A stretch of DNA of 35,442 nt from Rhizobacter sp. (GTDB taxonomy: Bacteria > Pseudomonadota > Gammaproteobacteria > Burkholderiales > Burkholderiaceae_C). Shown piece after piece: positions 16,986 to 25,840 of this stretch. Every line of letters begins with the position of its first letter. Position 1 is the first letter of the stretch. The DNA lies in contig NZ_JADMJX010000176.1 in the NCBI RefSeq assembly GCF_018780185.1, forward strand, positions 1 to 35,442, written 5' to 3'. The notes under the pieces were generated by a model. That model was given only the letters and a program-made list of their open reading frames with translations, made no database searches and was not told the DNA's origin. The position numbers and the translations under genes are program-made.

Positions 16986-18380
16986 TTGAACACCTTGCCC
17001 GTGAAACTCGTTGCGCTCGCCGCGGTGGCCACCGCCGCCCTGTCCGGTTGCGCCTCCTGGCGTGTCGACAAAGCCGCCCGCGTGGCCACCGGCCTCACCA
17101 GCCATCTGATCTGCGACGACAGCTTTGTCAGCCAGATCGACCCCCAAACCTCCTTCACCGAGCGGGTGCAACCCCTGCCCGGCATGGGCCCGTTCGCCTG
17201 GGCGCTGCGCCGCCAGGTGGACACGGCGCGGCGTGAGGTCACGGTGTCGATGGTCGGGCTCTTCGAGAGCCGGGCCGTGCACCGCGAGGGCCTGGGGTGT
17301 GTGGCCTTGCCCGTCAGCGAGACGCTGGAACCGGCAGCCCCGCCGCCGCTCATCACGCGCCAGCCCGCCTTGTTGCCGGCCATCGCGGGGCCTGCGCCGG
17401 TTCAAACGGGCAACCCCGCCCTCGCCGCCGCCCTGGCCCGCGCCCTCTCGCCAGCCCCTCACAACACCAAGGCCGTGGTGGTGTTGCACGATGGCCAGCT
17501 GATCGGTGAAGCCTATGCCAAGGGTTATGGCGTCGACACCCCCGTGCTCGGCTTCTCGATGACCAAGTCGGTGACCAACGCCCTCATCGGCGCCCTGGTG
17601 CAACAGGGCCGGCTCTCGCTGCAGCAGCCCGCTCCCCTGCCCGAGTGGCGCGAGCCCTCCGACCCGCGCCACGCCATCACCATCGAGCACCTGCTGCGCC
17701 AGGCCTCGGGCCTGGACCTGTTGCAGGACAACTCCGGCTTCGATTCGAGCACGCAGATCATGTACAGCGTGCGCGACAAAGCCGCCGCCGCCGCCGCCGC
17801 ACCGCTGGCCGTCGCGCCCGGCACCCTCTGGTCGTATACCGACACCAACTTCATCCTGCTGTCGCGCATCGTGCGCGATGCGGTCGGCGGCACCGCCAAC
17901 GACGTGCTGCGCTTCGCGCACACCGAACTCTTCGGCCCGCTGGGCATGCGCCAGGTCACGCTCGATTTCGACGCCACCGGCACCCCCATCGGCGCCTCGC
18001 ACATGCTCGCCACACCGCGCGACTGGGCCCGCTTCGGCCAGCTCTACCTCGACGACGGCGTGGTGGGCGGTCGCCGCATCCTGCCCATCGGCTGGGTGGC
18101 GCAATCGACCACGCCCACCCTGGCCACCGGCTACGGCGCCGGCTTCTGGACCAACCGCGTGCCCGGCAAGGTGCCTGGCTGGGGCGTACCCTGGGGCCTG
18201 GCCTCGGCGCCACCCGACACGTTTTTTGCGCGCGGCTTCATGGGGCAGTTTGTCGTGGTCATCCCGTCACAACGCCTGGTGATCGTGCGCATGAGCGTGT
18301 CTCATGTACGCGGGGACGACATCGAAGAGACCGACCGCATCGTCGGTGACGTGCTGGCGGCGCTCAGGTCGCCGCCGTGA
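16986..18380 (+). CDS. Beta-lactamase-fold serine hydrolase, lipoprotein
   Basis: A 464-residue member of the serine beta-lactamase/penicillin-binding-protein-like hydrolase family (PF00144 type; 6-aminohexanoate-dimer hydrolase-like). The SxxK motif is S191-M-T-K194, and the second active-site element is Y284 in WSYTDTN. A lipobox LSGC follows a hydrophobic stretch, so the protein should be lipid-anchored after export. The start is uncertain: TTG at 16986 has GGAG eight bases upstream, while GTG at 17001 would give a shorter but also normal lipoprotein signal. An alanine run (AAAAAAA) occurs near 263. It could be an esterase, amidase or peptidase; true beta-lactamase activity is unlikely. 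Its 3' end overlaps the convergent NUDIX-MBL gene by 17 bases. Confidence 0.85.
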   Translation: MNTLPVKLVALAAVATAALSGCASWRVDKAARVATGLTSHLICDDSFVSQIDPQTSFTERVQPLPGMGPFAWALRRQVDTARREVTVSMVGLFESRAVHREGLGCVALPVSETLEPAAPPPLITRQPALLPAIAGPAPVQTGNPALAAALARALSPAPHNTKAVVVLHDGQLIGEAYAKGYGVDTPVLGFSMTKSVTNALIGALVQQGRLSLQQPAPLPEWREPSDPRHAITIEHLLRQASGLDLLQDNSGFDSSTQIMYSVRDKAAAAAAAPLAVAPGTLWSYTDTNFILLSRIVRDAVGGTANDVLRFAHTELFGPLGMRQVTLDFDATGTPIGASHMLATPRDWARFGQLYLDDGVVGGRRILPIGWVAQSTTPTLATGYGAGFWTNRVPGKVPGWGVPWGLASAPPDTFFARGFMGQFVVVIPSQRLVIVRMSVSHVRGDDIEETDRIVGDVLAALRSPP

Positions 18381-20061
18381 GCTTCCAGTGCCCGGTCACC
18401 TCGCCCACCACGCCGTCAACGTGCAGCTTGTTCAAGTGCGCCAGCAGTGACCGCGCCGCCACCGGCAGCATGCGCGGGTCGACGTCGTCGTAGGCAAAGG
18501 GCAGCAGTTGCTCCAGCGTGGCCGGGCCGTGCTCGCGCACCATGCTCAGCACCTTGGCTTCACGCTTCAGGCGGTGGTCGATCACCGCCTGCATCGCCTT
18601 GCGCGGCTGGGCCATCAGGAAACCGTGGCCGGGGGCGAGCCAGTCGATGTCTTCGTGCAGCAGGGCGCGCAGCGAGCCGAGGTAGGCCGCCATGTCGCCG
18701 TCGGGCGGGTTGATCACCACGGTGGAGGCCTGCATCACGTGGTCGCCGGTGAAGAGGGTCTTCTCCTCTTCGAGCAGGTAGCACAGGTGGTTGGACGCAT
18801 GGCCCGGTGTGTGCACCACACGCAGCGTGACGTTGGGGCCCAGCTCGATGCGCTCACCGTGCTGGAGCACCCGGTCCGGAACAAAGCTGCCGTCTTGTTT
18901 GTGCGGGTGCTCGGCCAGGCGGCCGCCCACCTGCGCGTGGGTGTGCTGCTTGAGCGACACCGCCGCGGGCGAGTGGTCCAGGTGGGTGTGGGTCGCCAGA
19001 ATCCAGCGCACCGGGCCGGGCGATGCGGCCAGGATGGCCTCCACATGCTCGGGCAACGCGGGGCCGGGGTCGATCACCGCCCACTCGTTGTTGGCGCCAC
19101 CGCCCACCAGGTAGGTGTTGGTGCCGGGGCCGGTCATCACGCTCGCGTTGGGCGCGGTGACGCGGATCACATGCGCCGACAGCTTGACCGCGCGGCCGGG
19201 CACGATCTCGTACGACGCGGTGCCGTGGCCCAGCGGGTCGATGCGGCCCATCTCGGCCCAGGCGTGTTCGCTGGGCAGCACCGGGCGCAGACCCTGGTGG
19301 CCCATGCCGATGCGCGGGTTGATCAGGCTCACCTCGCGTGGCTCGCGCGCCCAGGCCATCAGCGCCTGCGCGCTGTCGAAGTGGGCGATGGCGCTCAACG
19401 TGGCGCGGGTCGGCCCCATCAGCTTGAGCGAGTCGCTGCGTGCCAGGGCTTCGCTCGGGCGCAGCCACTGCATCGCCACCATCTCGGCGCCGTCGTGTTC
19501 GGCGGCCTGCGCGGCGGGCGCGAGCGCCAGGAAGAAGCGCGTGTCGAAACGTTTGGCGCGGCCCTGCGGCGTGAGCCAATGGCTGAAGTAGACGAGTTGA
19601 TCGACGTCGAGCTTCAGGCCCTCGGCCTCGCACAGCGCACCCAGCTGGCGCTCGCCGCGGTGCAAGGGGCCACGCCATTCGCCCAGGCGCGTGGCAGCCT
19701 CGCCTTGCAGTGCGACCTGCGCGCCGCTGGCGTCGGTGGCAAACAGCAGGCCGCTTTCTTCAAAACACTCGCGGATGCCGGCGATGCAGTAATCGAGCCC
19801 GCCTTCGGGCAGGCCGAGGCGGGCGCTCACGGCGGCGTCGTCGCTGCCGGTGCAGTGGGCACGCAGCTGGGCGTCGGACTTGTCGATGGTGCCACCGGGG
19901 AAGACCCAGGCGCCGCTGTTGTGGTCGCCCCGTTCTGCGCGGCACAACAGCAGCACCTGCATGCCGCCAGGCGCGTCGCGCACCACCACCAGGGTGGCGG
20001 CGGGGCGAGGCGGCCGCTCGGCGGCGGTGAGGTCGAGCGGTGCGGCGTCGGAGGCTTTCAT
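18364..20061 (-). CDS. NUDIX hydrolase-metallo-beta-lactamase fusion
   Basis: A 565-residue two-domain protein. The first half is a NUDIX domain: strand-rich ATLVVVRD, PGGTIDK, and the core RECFEESG at 97-104, with a long insertion between the glycine end and the REcfEE part as in the NUDT7/8/19-like (CoA diphosphatase-related) group. The second half is a metallo-beta-lactamase fold of the LACTB2 kind: HTHLDH at 358-363 binds two metals, followed by HTPGHASNHLCY, FTGDHVMQ and the APGHG motif, and a winged-helix tail. LACTB2-type proteins cleave RNA or thioesters; NUDIX domains cleave X-linked nucleoside diphosphates. The start is ATG 20061; a GTG nine bases upstream is possible. Confidence 0.9.
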   Translation of the reverse strand: MKASDAAPLDLTAAERPPRPAATLVVVRDAPGGMQVLLLCRAERGDHNSGAWVFPGGTIDKSDAQLRAHCTGSDDAAVSARLGLPEGGLDYCIAGIRECFEESGLLFATDASGAQVALQGEAATRLGEWRGPLHRGERQLGALCEAEGLKLDVDQLVYFSHWLTPQGRAKRFDTRFFLALAPAAQAAEHDGAEMVAMQWLRPSEALARSDSLKLMGPTRATLSAIAHFDSAQALMAWAREPREVSLINPRIGMGHQGLRPVLPSEHAWAEMGRIDPLGHGTASYEIVPGRAVKLSAHVIRVTAPNASVMTGPGTNTYLVGGGANNEWAVIDPGPALPEHVEAILAASPGPVRWILATHTHLDHSPAAVSLKQHTHAQVGGRLAEHPHKQDGSFVPDRVLQHGERIELGPNVTLRVVHTPGHASNHLCYLLEEEKTLFTGDHVMQASTVVINPPDGDMAAYLGSLRALLHEDIDWLAPGHGFLMAQPRKAMQAVIDHRLKREAKVLSMVREHGPATLEQLLPFAYDDVDPRMLPVAARSLLAHLNKLHVDGVVGEVTGHWKLTAAT

Positions 20062-20189
20062 GGGAGGCACTTTGACGAATCTGCAAAGGGGTGCAAGTCT
20101 GGCATTCCCGCGTCGCCAAGGTGGCTGCGGGGCTGTTCACCGTTGACGACAATGATGCGTTGCCTCGCCCACAGAAAGCAGACACGGCC

Positions 20190-20801
20190 ATGTCCATCAT
20201 CCTCGTGCGCCACGGCGAAACGCCGCTCAACGTGGCCCGCATGCTGCAGCCGGCCAACACGCCGCTCAGCGCCAACGGGCTGGCCCAGGCGCGGCTGGTC
20301 GCCCAGCGCCTGGCAGGCATGCAGCTCGCCGGCATCGTGAGCAGCGATCTGCCGCGAGCGCTGAGCACCGCCGAGGCGATTGCCGCGGCCACCGGCCTCG
20401 CGCCGACCACCACCCCGCTGCTGCACGAGCGCAACTTCGGTGACCTGCGCGGCCAGCCCTACGACACGCTCGGCTTCAACCCGCTGACCATGAACGAAGC
20501 GCCACCCGGCGGCGAATCGGTCGCCATGTTTCTGGCGCGTGTGGCACAGGCTTTCGAGCACATGGTGGCGCTGCGCGCCTCGCTCGGCGGCAACCTGGCG
20601 GTGGTGACCCACGGCCTGGTGATTCGCGCGCTGCTGACCCACCACGCGCAGCCGGCCGATGGCACCGAGCTGCCGCGCATCGGCAACACCTCGATCAGCG
20701 TGCTCGGAGCCACCCCGCCGCACGCGGTGGAGCTGCTCGACTGCACCCGCCACCTCGACGCGGCCACGCAGCACGATGCACACAGCCTGTCGGGCGGGTG
20801 A
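20190..20801 (+). CDS. Histidine phosphatase family protein
   Basis: A 203-residue enzyme of the phosphoglycerate mutase-like histidine phosphatase superfamily. The phospho-accepting loop LVRHGET (R7-H8-G9) is at the N terminus, with SSDLPRALSTAEAI and the second catalytic histidine in AVVTHGLVIRALL, plus a glutamate in LHERNFGDLRG as in the cobC/GpmB-like group. It hydrolyses a phosphate ester in the cytosol; the substrate (sugar phosphate, alpha-ribazole phosphate or other) cannot be told. No cobalamin genes are nearby except the B12-dependent mutase at the left edge. It is divergent from the NUDIX-MBL gene and convergent with the PLD gene. Confidence 0.92.
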   Translation: MSIILVRHGETPLNVARMLQPANTPLSANGLAQARLVAQRLAGMQLAGIVSSDLPRALSTAEAIAAATGLAPTTTPLLHERNFGDLRGQPYDTLGFNPLTMNEAPPGGESVAMFLARVAQAFEHMVALRASLGGNLAVVTHGLVIRALLTHHAQPADGTELPRIGNTSISVLGATPPHAVELLDCTRHLDAATQHDAHSLSGG

Positions 20802-20816
20802 GGTCACGCGGCGAAC

Positions 20817-22532
20817 TCACGCACTGAACAGCTCGCGGTCACGCACCTTCACGGCCTGGGTGTAGTGCGCGTTCCACCACGGCTTGTCCTTGGGGCTGCG
20901 CGGGGGCCGGGTGAGGGTGAGTGTCTTGCGCGCCTTCTTGGCGTCGGCCTGCTTCACGCGAAAGTGGTAGTGGTCGAAGATGCGCAACGCCTCGATCGCA
21001 TAGGCCACGGCCACGCGACGGTCGCGGATGAGCAGCAGGTTCTCGCCGTTGCTCACGTCGGCCGGGTTGGAGAAGTTGTACGAGCCCATGTAGACGCGCG
21101 CCGTCGGCTTGTCGAAATCGATCACCACGAATTTGTGGTGCATGCGGTTGCCACCCCCACCGGTGGGCTCGGCCTTGAAGGGCTCGGGCGCATTTTTCTT
21201 CAATGACGCCGGGCTCACCGGCTCGGGGTTGCCGTCGGGAGTCACGAGCACCAGGCCGCCGACCTTGGCGTCGGCCATGCCGTAGACGAACACCGTCTTG
21301 TCGTTGCTCACCTTCTTGATGGCGTCTTTCACCGCACCGCCGGTGATGGCCAGGAAGGCCAGCGAGTACAAGAGGCTCGACGAGGCGCTGGCGATGTCGG
21401 TGCCCACGCTCTTGAGCACGGCGTTCTTGGCAATGTGCGGCGAGAACGCCACCTGCGCGTCGATGCCCTTGAGACCGAGCTTCGTCCATACCGCAGAAGC
21501 CGTCTTGCCGAAGGTGGCCGGGGTGTCGTTGTCCCAGTAGTGGTCGAACGCCTCCTTGAACACCTTGACCGGCGTCTTGCCCTGCAGCACCAGTGCGTTG
21601 TTCGACTGCACGAAGAACCCGCGCCAGGTGAAGTTGGTCGAGCCGCACACCACCTTGCGCGCCTTGGGGCCGTCGACCACGATGGTCTTGTTGTGCTGCA
21701 GCGCGCCCATGTGCTGGCGCTTCACGTTCTGCGCCCCGGCCGACACCGCCAGGCGCTGCGCCGACAGCGTTTCGCCCGAGGTCTTTTTGCCGTGCGGGCC
21801 GTCGTCGTCGATGATGATCTTCAGCCGCGCACCAAGCTGCTCCAGGCGCGACACCACGTCGGCCTGGCTCAGGTCGTAGGCCACCACGCGCACCTGGGCC
21901 TTCTTGTCGGCAATGGCTTCGTCGAGCACGTCCAGAATCGCGCGCCGCGCCTCGAAGCCCATCCAGTTGAGCGCCTCGGCGGCCTTGGGGTGGGTGGGCA
22001 CGAAGTCGAGCCCCTTGTCGGCCTGCTCGGGCAACAAGGTGTCGATGCTGCCAAACGCCTCGTAGGTGTCGACAAACCGTTGTGAGGCCACGAAGCCGCG
22101 GGTGAAGGTGACGTTGAGCAAACCGGGGTAGGTTTCGCGCCGCAACTCGATGGCGGCCTCTTGTGCCTCGCCATAGCTGAGCTCGTCTTGTGCGCTCATG
22201 AACACCGGCGTCACGCGGTAGAGAAACTCCCCCGGCTGCTCGGCATTGAACGGGAAGTGGATCCAGCGAAACATCTGGATCGGCGAGAGCATCGTCGACA
22301 GGCTGGTCGGGTTGACGCTGCCGTCCACCCCCGCAAACGCGAGGCGGTTGCGAACGTTCAGGAAGCGGTCGGAGCCGGGCTCCTTGTACTGGATGGCAAA
22401 GCCCACGAAGTCTTTCGGCGGCTTGCCCACTTTCCAGTTCATGGCCAGCAGCACCATGCCCTCGCCGCGGTGAACCTTCAGCTTGAAAAGTGCCTGGGCA
22501 TTGCCGCCGGTGACTTGAAATTCGCCTGCCAT
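20817..22532 (-). CDS. Phospholipase D-like protein
   Basis: A 571-residue protein with two HxKxxxxD motifs of the phospholipase D superfamily: H280-N-K282...D287 (QHNKTIVVDG, followed by CGSTNFTWRG) and H465-H-K467...D472 (MHHKFVVIDF, followed by MGSYNFS). The two motifs would form one active site that attacks phosphodiester bonds in phospholipid or nucleic acid. The N-terminal 200 residues are a separate, beta-rich domain that I do not recognise. No signal peptide is seen. The start ATG at 22532 has GAGG seven bases upstream; earlier starts at 22610 and 22619 (TTG) add a segment that does not look conserved. The ferredoxin gene lies 97 bases upstream on the same strand. Confidence 0.88.
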   Translation of the reverse strand: MAGEFQVTGGNAQALFKLKVHRGEGMVLLAMNWKVGKPPKDFVGFAIQYKEPGSDRFLNVRNRLAFAGVDGSVNPTSLSTMLSPIQMFRWIHFPFNAEQPGEFLYRVTPVFMSAQDELSYGEAQEAAIELRRETYPGLLNVTFTRGFVASQRFVDTYEAFGSIDTLLPEQADKGLDFVPTHPKAAEALNWMGFEARRAILDVLDEAIADKKAQVRVVAYDLSQADVVSRLEQLGARLKIIIDDDGPHGKKTSGETLSAQRLAVSAGAQNVKRQHMGALQHNKTIVVDGPKARKVVCGSTNFTWRGFFVQSNNALVLQGKTPVKVFKEAFDHYWDNDTPATFGKTASAVWTKLGLKGIDAQVAFSPHIAKNAVLKSVGTDIASASSSLLYSLAFLAITGGAVKDAIKKVSNDKTVFVYGMADAKVGGLVLVTPDGNPEPVSPASLKKNAPEPFKAEPTGGGGNRMHHKFVVIDFDKPTARVYMGSYNFSNPADVSNGENLLLIRDRRVAVAYAIEALRIFDHYHFRVKQADAKKARKTLTLTRPPRSPKDKPWWNAHYTQAVKVRDRELFSA

Positions 22533-22629
22533 CTTGGGGCCTCGCTTTTCAGGATGCAGCAGCACCAGGCTGCCTCGGTCGATGATGCCGAGCCGAAGCC
22601 GCTTGAACATCCCTAACAAAGCCGACGCG

Positions 22630-22905
22630 CTACGGGCGGCGCTCGTCGATCACCAGGTCGCTCTCGGGCCGCGCGACGCAGGGCAGCGTCCAGCCCTCGG
22701 CCTTCTCTTCGGCGCTCAAACCCGGCCACTCGATGGTGTAACTGACCCGCCCTTCGACCAGGCGGCACATGCAGCTGCGGCAGGTGCCATTGCGGCACGA
22801 GCTGAGCAGCATCACGCCGGCGGCCTGCGCCGAACGCAGCAGCACCTGGCCGGCCGGCGCCTGAAACGACTGGCCGCTGCGCACAAGGCTCACGCGGTAG
22901 TGCAT
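22630..22905 (-). CDS. 2Fe-2S ferredoxin
   Basis: A 91-residue plant-type ferredoxin. The iron ligands are C37, C42, C45 and C76 (SCRNGTCRSC ... LPCVA), the standard C-x4-C-x2-C spacing with the fourth cysteine about 30 residues later. An extra cysteine, C47, sits just after the cluster loop. It would be a small cytosolic electron carrier for an oxygenase or reductase. The start ATG at 22905 is preceded by AGGTGAAG; an ATG at 22926 would add seven residues. No matching reductase or oxygenase is adjacent, so its partner is unknown. Confidence 0.9.
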   Translation of the reverse strand: MHYRVSLVRSGQSFQAPAGQVLLRSAQAAGVMLLSSCRNGTCRSCMCRLVEGRVSYTIEWPGLSAEEKAEGWTLPCVARPESDLVIDERRP

Positions 22906-22954
22906 TGCTTCACCTGTTTCGCCCATGGCGCCAGTACAGCACGGGCCCGCTGAA

Positions 22955-22960
22955 GATAAT
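22955..22960 (+). promoter_or_regulatory. Possible -10 box for the DUF3857 gene
   Basis: GATAAT lies 25 bases before the ATG at 22985 in the 79-base divergent spacer between the ferredoxin gene and the DUF3857 gene. No convincing -35 element is present at normal spacing, so this is only a suggestion. Confidence 0.3.
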
Positions 22961-22984
22961 GGCCGCAGACCACAAACCCTGTCC

Positions 22985-25840
22985 ATGCACACACTCTGCC
23001 GCTGCCCCTCCCGCTGGATTCGTGGGCTGACCCACGCGCTGTTGTGGGCCGCCGCGCTGGCGCTGCCGTTGGCGGCGTCAGCCCAGAGCGCGGCCAAACC
23101 CGCCGCCGGCAAAGCCACTGCCAAGGCCGCGGCCAACACCAGCTACCGATTTGGCAAGACGCCCGACTGGGTCAAGCCCGTCAAGGCCTCCGCACCCCAA
23201 GCCGCGCCCGCCGCAGGAGGCCTCGGCTACCGCCTGCTGCTGATCGACACCCAGACCCTGCTGGGCACCGATGCGTCACAGCAGGTCTACACCCGCACCC
23301 GTTCGGTCGCCACCGAATCGGCCGGGCTGCACGTGGTCTCGAAGGCCGAGCTCTACTTCAACCCCGCGTTCCAGACGCTGACGGTGCACGAGGCCTCGGT
23401 GCAACGCAACGGCACGCGCCTGGACCGCCTGAAAGACGCCCGCATCGAGCTGCTGCGCCGCGAAGAAGCGCTCGAGCGGCAAACGCTCACCGGCGTGCAG
23501 ACCCTGCTGGTGCTGCTCAATGACGTGCGTGTCGGCGACGTGGTCGAGGTGGCCTACACCGTGCACGGCGCCAACCCGATCTTCAAGGGCCACTTCGCCG
23601 AGACCTACCAGCTCGGCTTCACCGCCGCCATCGACGAGCTGCACTGGCGCATCGACTACCCGCGTGGCCGCACGCTGCACACGCGCGGCATCCGCAGCGA
23701 TGCCGCGCCCGAGGCGCAGGCCGAAGGCAACCGCCAGGTGATGCAGCTCACCCGCCGCAACGTGCCGGCGGTGACGCCTGAAGAAAACGTGCCGCCATGG
23801 TTCAAGATCTTCCCCGCGCTGCACGTGACCGACTACGCCGACTGGCAGCAGGTTGCCGGCTGGGCCGACGAGCTGTTTGCCAACCCCGGCGAGCTGGGGC
23901 CCGAGTTGACGGCACGCATCGAAGCCTGGCGCGCCAAGGGCTGGTCGCGCGAACAGCTGGCCTCCGAGGTGCTGGAGTTCGTGCAAGACGAGGTGCGCTA
24001 CTTCAGCGTGAGCCTGGGTGAAAGTTCGCACCGCCCCAAGGCCCCGGCCAAAACCCATGCCGAGCGCCTGGGTGACTGCAAGGACAAGGTCGCCTTGCTG
24101 AACGCCATCCTGCGCCGCCTCGACTTCGACGCCAAGCCCGCGCTGATCTCGGTGCACCGCAACCGCGGCGTGGCCGACTACCTGCCCTCGCATGACCAGT
24201 TCGACCACGTCATCACCCGGCTGGTGTTGAACGACACCGTCTACTGGCTCGACCCGACCCTCCAGAAACAAGGCCGCCAGTTGAAAACGCGCGGCTTCGT
24301 CAACTATGGGCTGAGCCTGGTGGTCGACCCGCGCAGCACCGAGCTCGCGCGTGTGGAGCCGGCGCCCGGCCAGGTGCAAAGCCAGGAGTACGAATCGGTG
24401 TGGGACGCCTCCGACCTGCGGCGCGTGCCGCAGTTCACCGCCATCGTGCGCGCACGCGGCCTGGCCGCCGAGGGCTGGCGCAGCAACGTGAGCGCCGGCG
24501 GCGTCGAGCGCATTGCCAGCGGCATCGCCGGCGCCTACGCGCGCATGCTGCCCGGCCTCAAGGCCAGCGCGCCGCCGGTGGTGCGCGACGACCGCGAGGC
24601 CAACCTGTTCGAGCTGGAGATGAAGTACGACGCGCCCGGGCTCGGCCAGTACGACCGCGGCGCGCTGGCGGTCGAGGTGCCGGCGCTGGAGCTGCTCGAC
24701 AGCCTGATCGGCCCGCGCGAGGCCCGGCGCGAGATGCCCTACCTCGTCGACCAGCCGCGCCAGGTGAAGCAGCGTGTGCGCCTGATCGGGCCGCGCAAGT
24801 TCACGTCACAACCGCCCGCGCCCACCGAAGTGGGCGACAAACACTTCAACCTGGCCGTGCGCTACGAGCTCGATGGCAGCGCCCTCAACTATCTGCTCAC
24901 CTACGACCGCCGAGCCGACACCGTGCTGCCAGCCGACCTGGCTCGCTTTCGCGATCGGGTGCAGGCGGCACGCAAGCTGGGCGGCGTGACGGCACGGCTG
25001 CCGCTGCTCGACTTCGACAACCTGCGCAGTGCCTTTGGCGAGATCGATCGCCGCGTGCAACGCAGCCTCGGCCAGCAGACCGACACGCTGCGCGACATGG
25101 TCGTGCGGCAAGAAGTCGAGCGCCTGCTCGCCACCGAGACGCTGGTGCGTGCCAGCCCGGGCAGCGCACTGGCCGCGGCCGCGCTGGAGCGCCGCGCCAT
25201 CGCCAACAGCAACCTCAACGACTTCCAGGCCACGCTGGCCGACGCCGACGGCGCACTGGCCGCCGCGCCCGAGGCAGGCTACTCGCACTACACGCGAGGC
25301 TTGGCGCTCTTGTCGCTGGGCCGAGCCGACGAGGCCGTGGCCGCGATGCAGCAGTACAAGGACCCGAGCAGCCGCGCCATGCTCGACCGCGGCATTGGCG
25401 GGGCGCAGTTCTACCAGGGCCAGTACGCGCAGGCCGAAAAGTCGTTTCGCCAGGCCACGCAAGACAGCTCGGGCGATGACCGCGTGTTTTCGCTGACCTG
25501 GCTCTACCTCTCGGCCGAGCGCGCCGGCGGCAAAGGCAAGGAGGCCCTGGCCCCTTACCTGGCCGACGTCGACAAGGCCGCCTGGCCCGGCGTGCTGGTG
25601 CACTACCTGGCCGGCCAGGCCGACCAGGACGAGCTGCTCCAGCTCGCGCGGCAAGACAAGCGCATGGAGCGGCTCAACCTCGCCGAGGCCTACTTCTACG
25701 TCGGCCAGCGCCTGCTGCTGAGTGGCCAGACCGACGACGCACGCCGCATGTTCCAGCGCACGGTCGACATCAACGCCACCCCCTACCGCGAACACAGCTT
25801 TGCCGAGCTGGAGCTGAAGCGGGCGGCGTCCAGGCCATGA
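22985..25840 (+). CDS. Exported DUF3857-transglutaminase-like-TPR protein
   Basis: A 951-residue protein with an N-terminal signal (GLTHALLWAAALALPLAASAQ) and thus probably periplasmic. After a basic, alanine-rich linker comes a DUF3857 domain, then a transglutaminase-like domain with the catalytic triad visible as C365 (GDCKDKV), H408 (DHVI) and D423 (YWLDPT). The last 250 residues are TPR-like repeats (YSHYTRGLALLSLGRADEAV, GGAQFYQGQYAQAEKSF). Proteins of this kind are common in Proteobacteria and are suspected to process or crosslink proteins, but the reaction is not established. The stop overlaps the next start by ATGA, so it is coupled to the App1-like phosphatase gene. Confidence 0.88.
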   Translation: MHTLCRCPSRWIRGLTHALLWAAALALPLAASAQSAAKPAAGKATAKAAANTSYRFGKTPDWVKPVKASAPQAAPAAGGLGYRLLLIDTQTLLGTDASQQVYTRTRSVATESAGLHVVSKAELYFNPAFQTLTVHEASVQRNGTRLDRLKDARIELLRREEALERQTLTGVQTLLVLLNDVRVGDVVEVAYTVHGANPIFKGHFAETYQLGFTAAIDELHWRIDYPRGRTLHTRGIRSDAAPEAQAEGNRQVMQLTRRNVPAVTPEENVPPWFKIFPALHVTDYADWQQVAGWADELFANPGELGPELTARIEAWRAKGWSREQLASEVLEFVQDEVRYFSVSLGESSHRPKAPAKTHAERLGDCKDKVALLNAILRRLDFDAKPALISVHRNRGVADYLPSHDQFDHVITRLVLNDTVYWLDPTLQKQGRQLKTRGFVNYGLSLVVDPRSTELARVEPAPGQVQSQEYESVWDASDLRRVPQFTAIVRARGLAAEGWRSNVSAGGVERIASGIAGAYARMLPGLKASAPPVVRDDREANLFELEMKYDAPGLGQYDRGALAVEVPALELLDSLIGPREARREMPYLVDQPRQVKQRVRLIGPRKFTSQPPAPTEVGDKHFNLAVRYELDGSALNYLLTYDRRADTVLPADLARFRDRVQAARKLGGVTARLPLLDFDNLRSAFGEIDRRVQRSLGQQTDTLRDMVVRQEVERLLATETLVRASPGSALAAAALERRAIANSNLNDFQATLADADGALAAAPEAGYSHYTRGLALLSLGRADEAVAAMQQYKDPSSRAMLDRGIGGAQFYQGQYAQAEKSFRQATQDSSGDDRVFSLTWLYLSAERAGGKGKEALAPYLADVDKAAWPGVLVHYLAGQADQDELLQLARQDKRMERLNLAEAYFYVGQRLLLSGQTDDARRMFQRTVDINATPYREHSFAELELKRAASRP

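Noticed and set aside
18508-20340. A 610-codon plus-strand frame opposite the NUDIX-MBL gene
   Set aside because: Antisense of a gene with clear NUDIX and HxHxDH motifs; no domain of its own.
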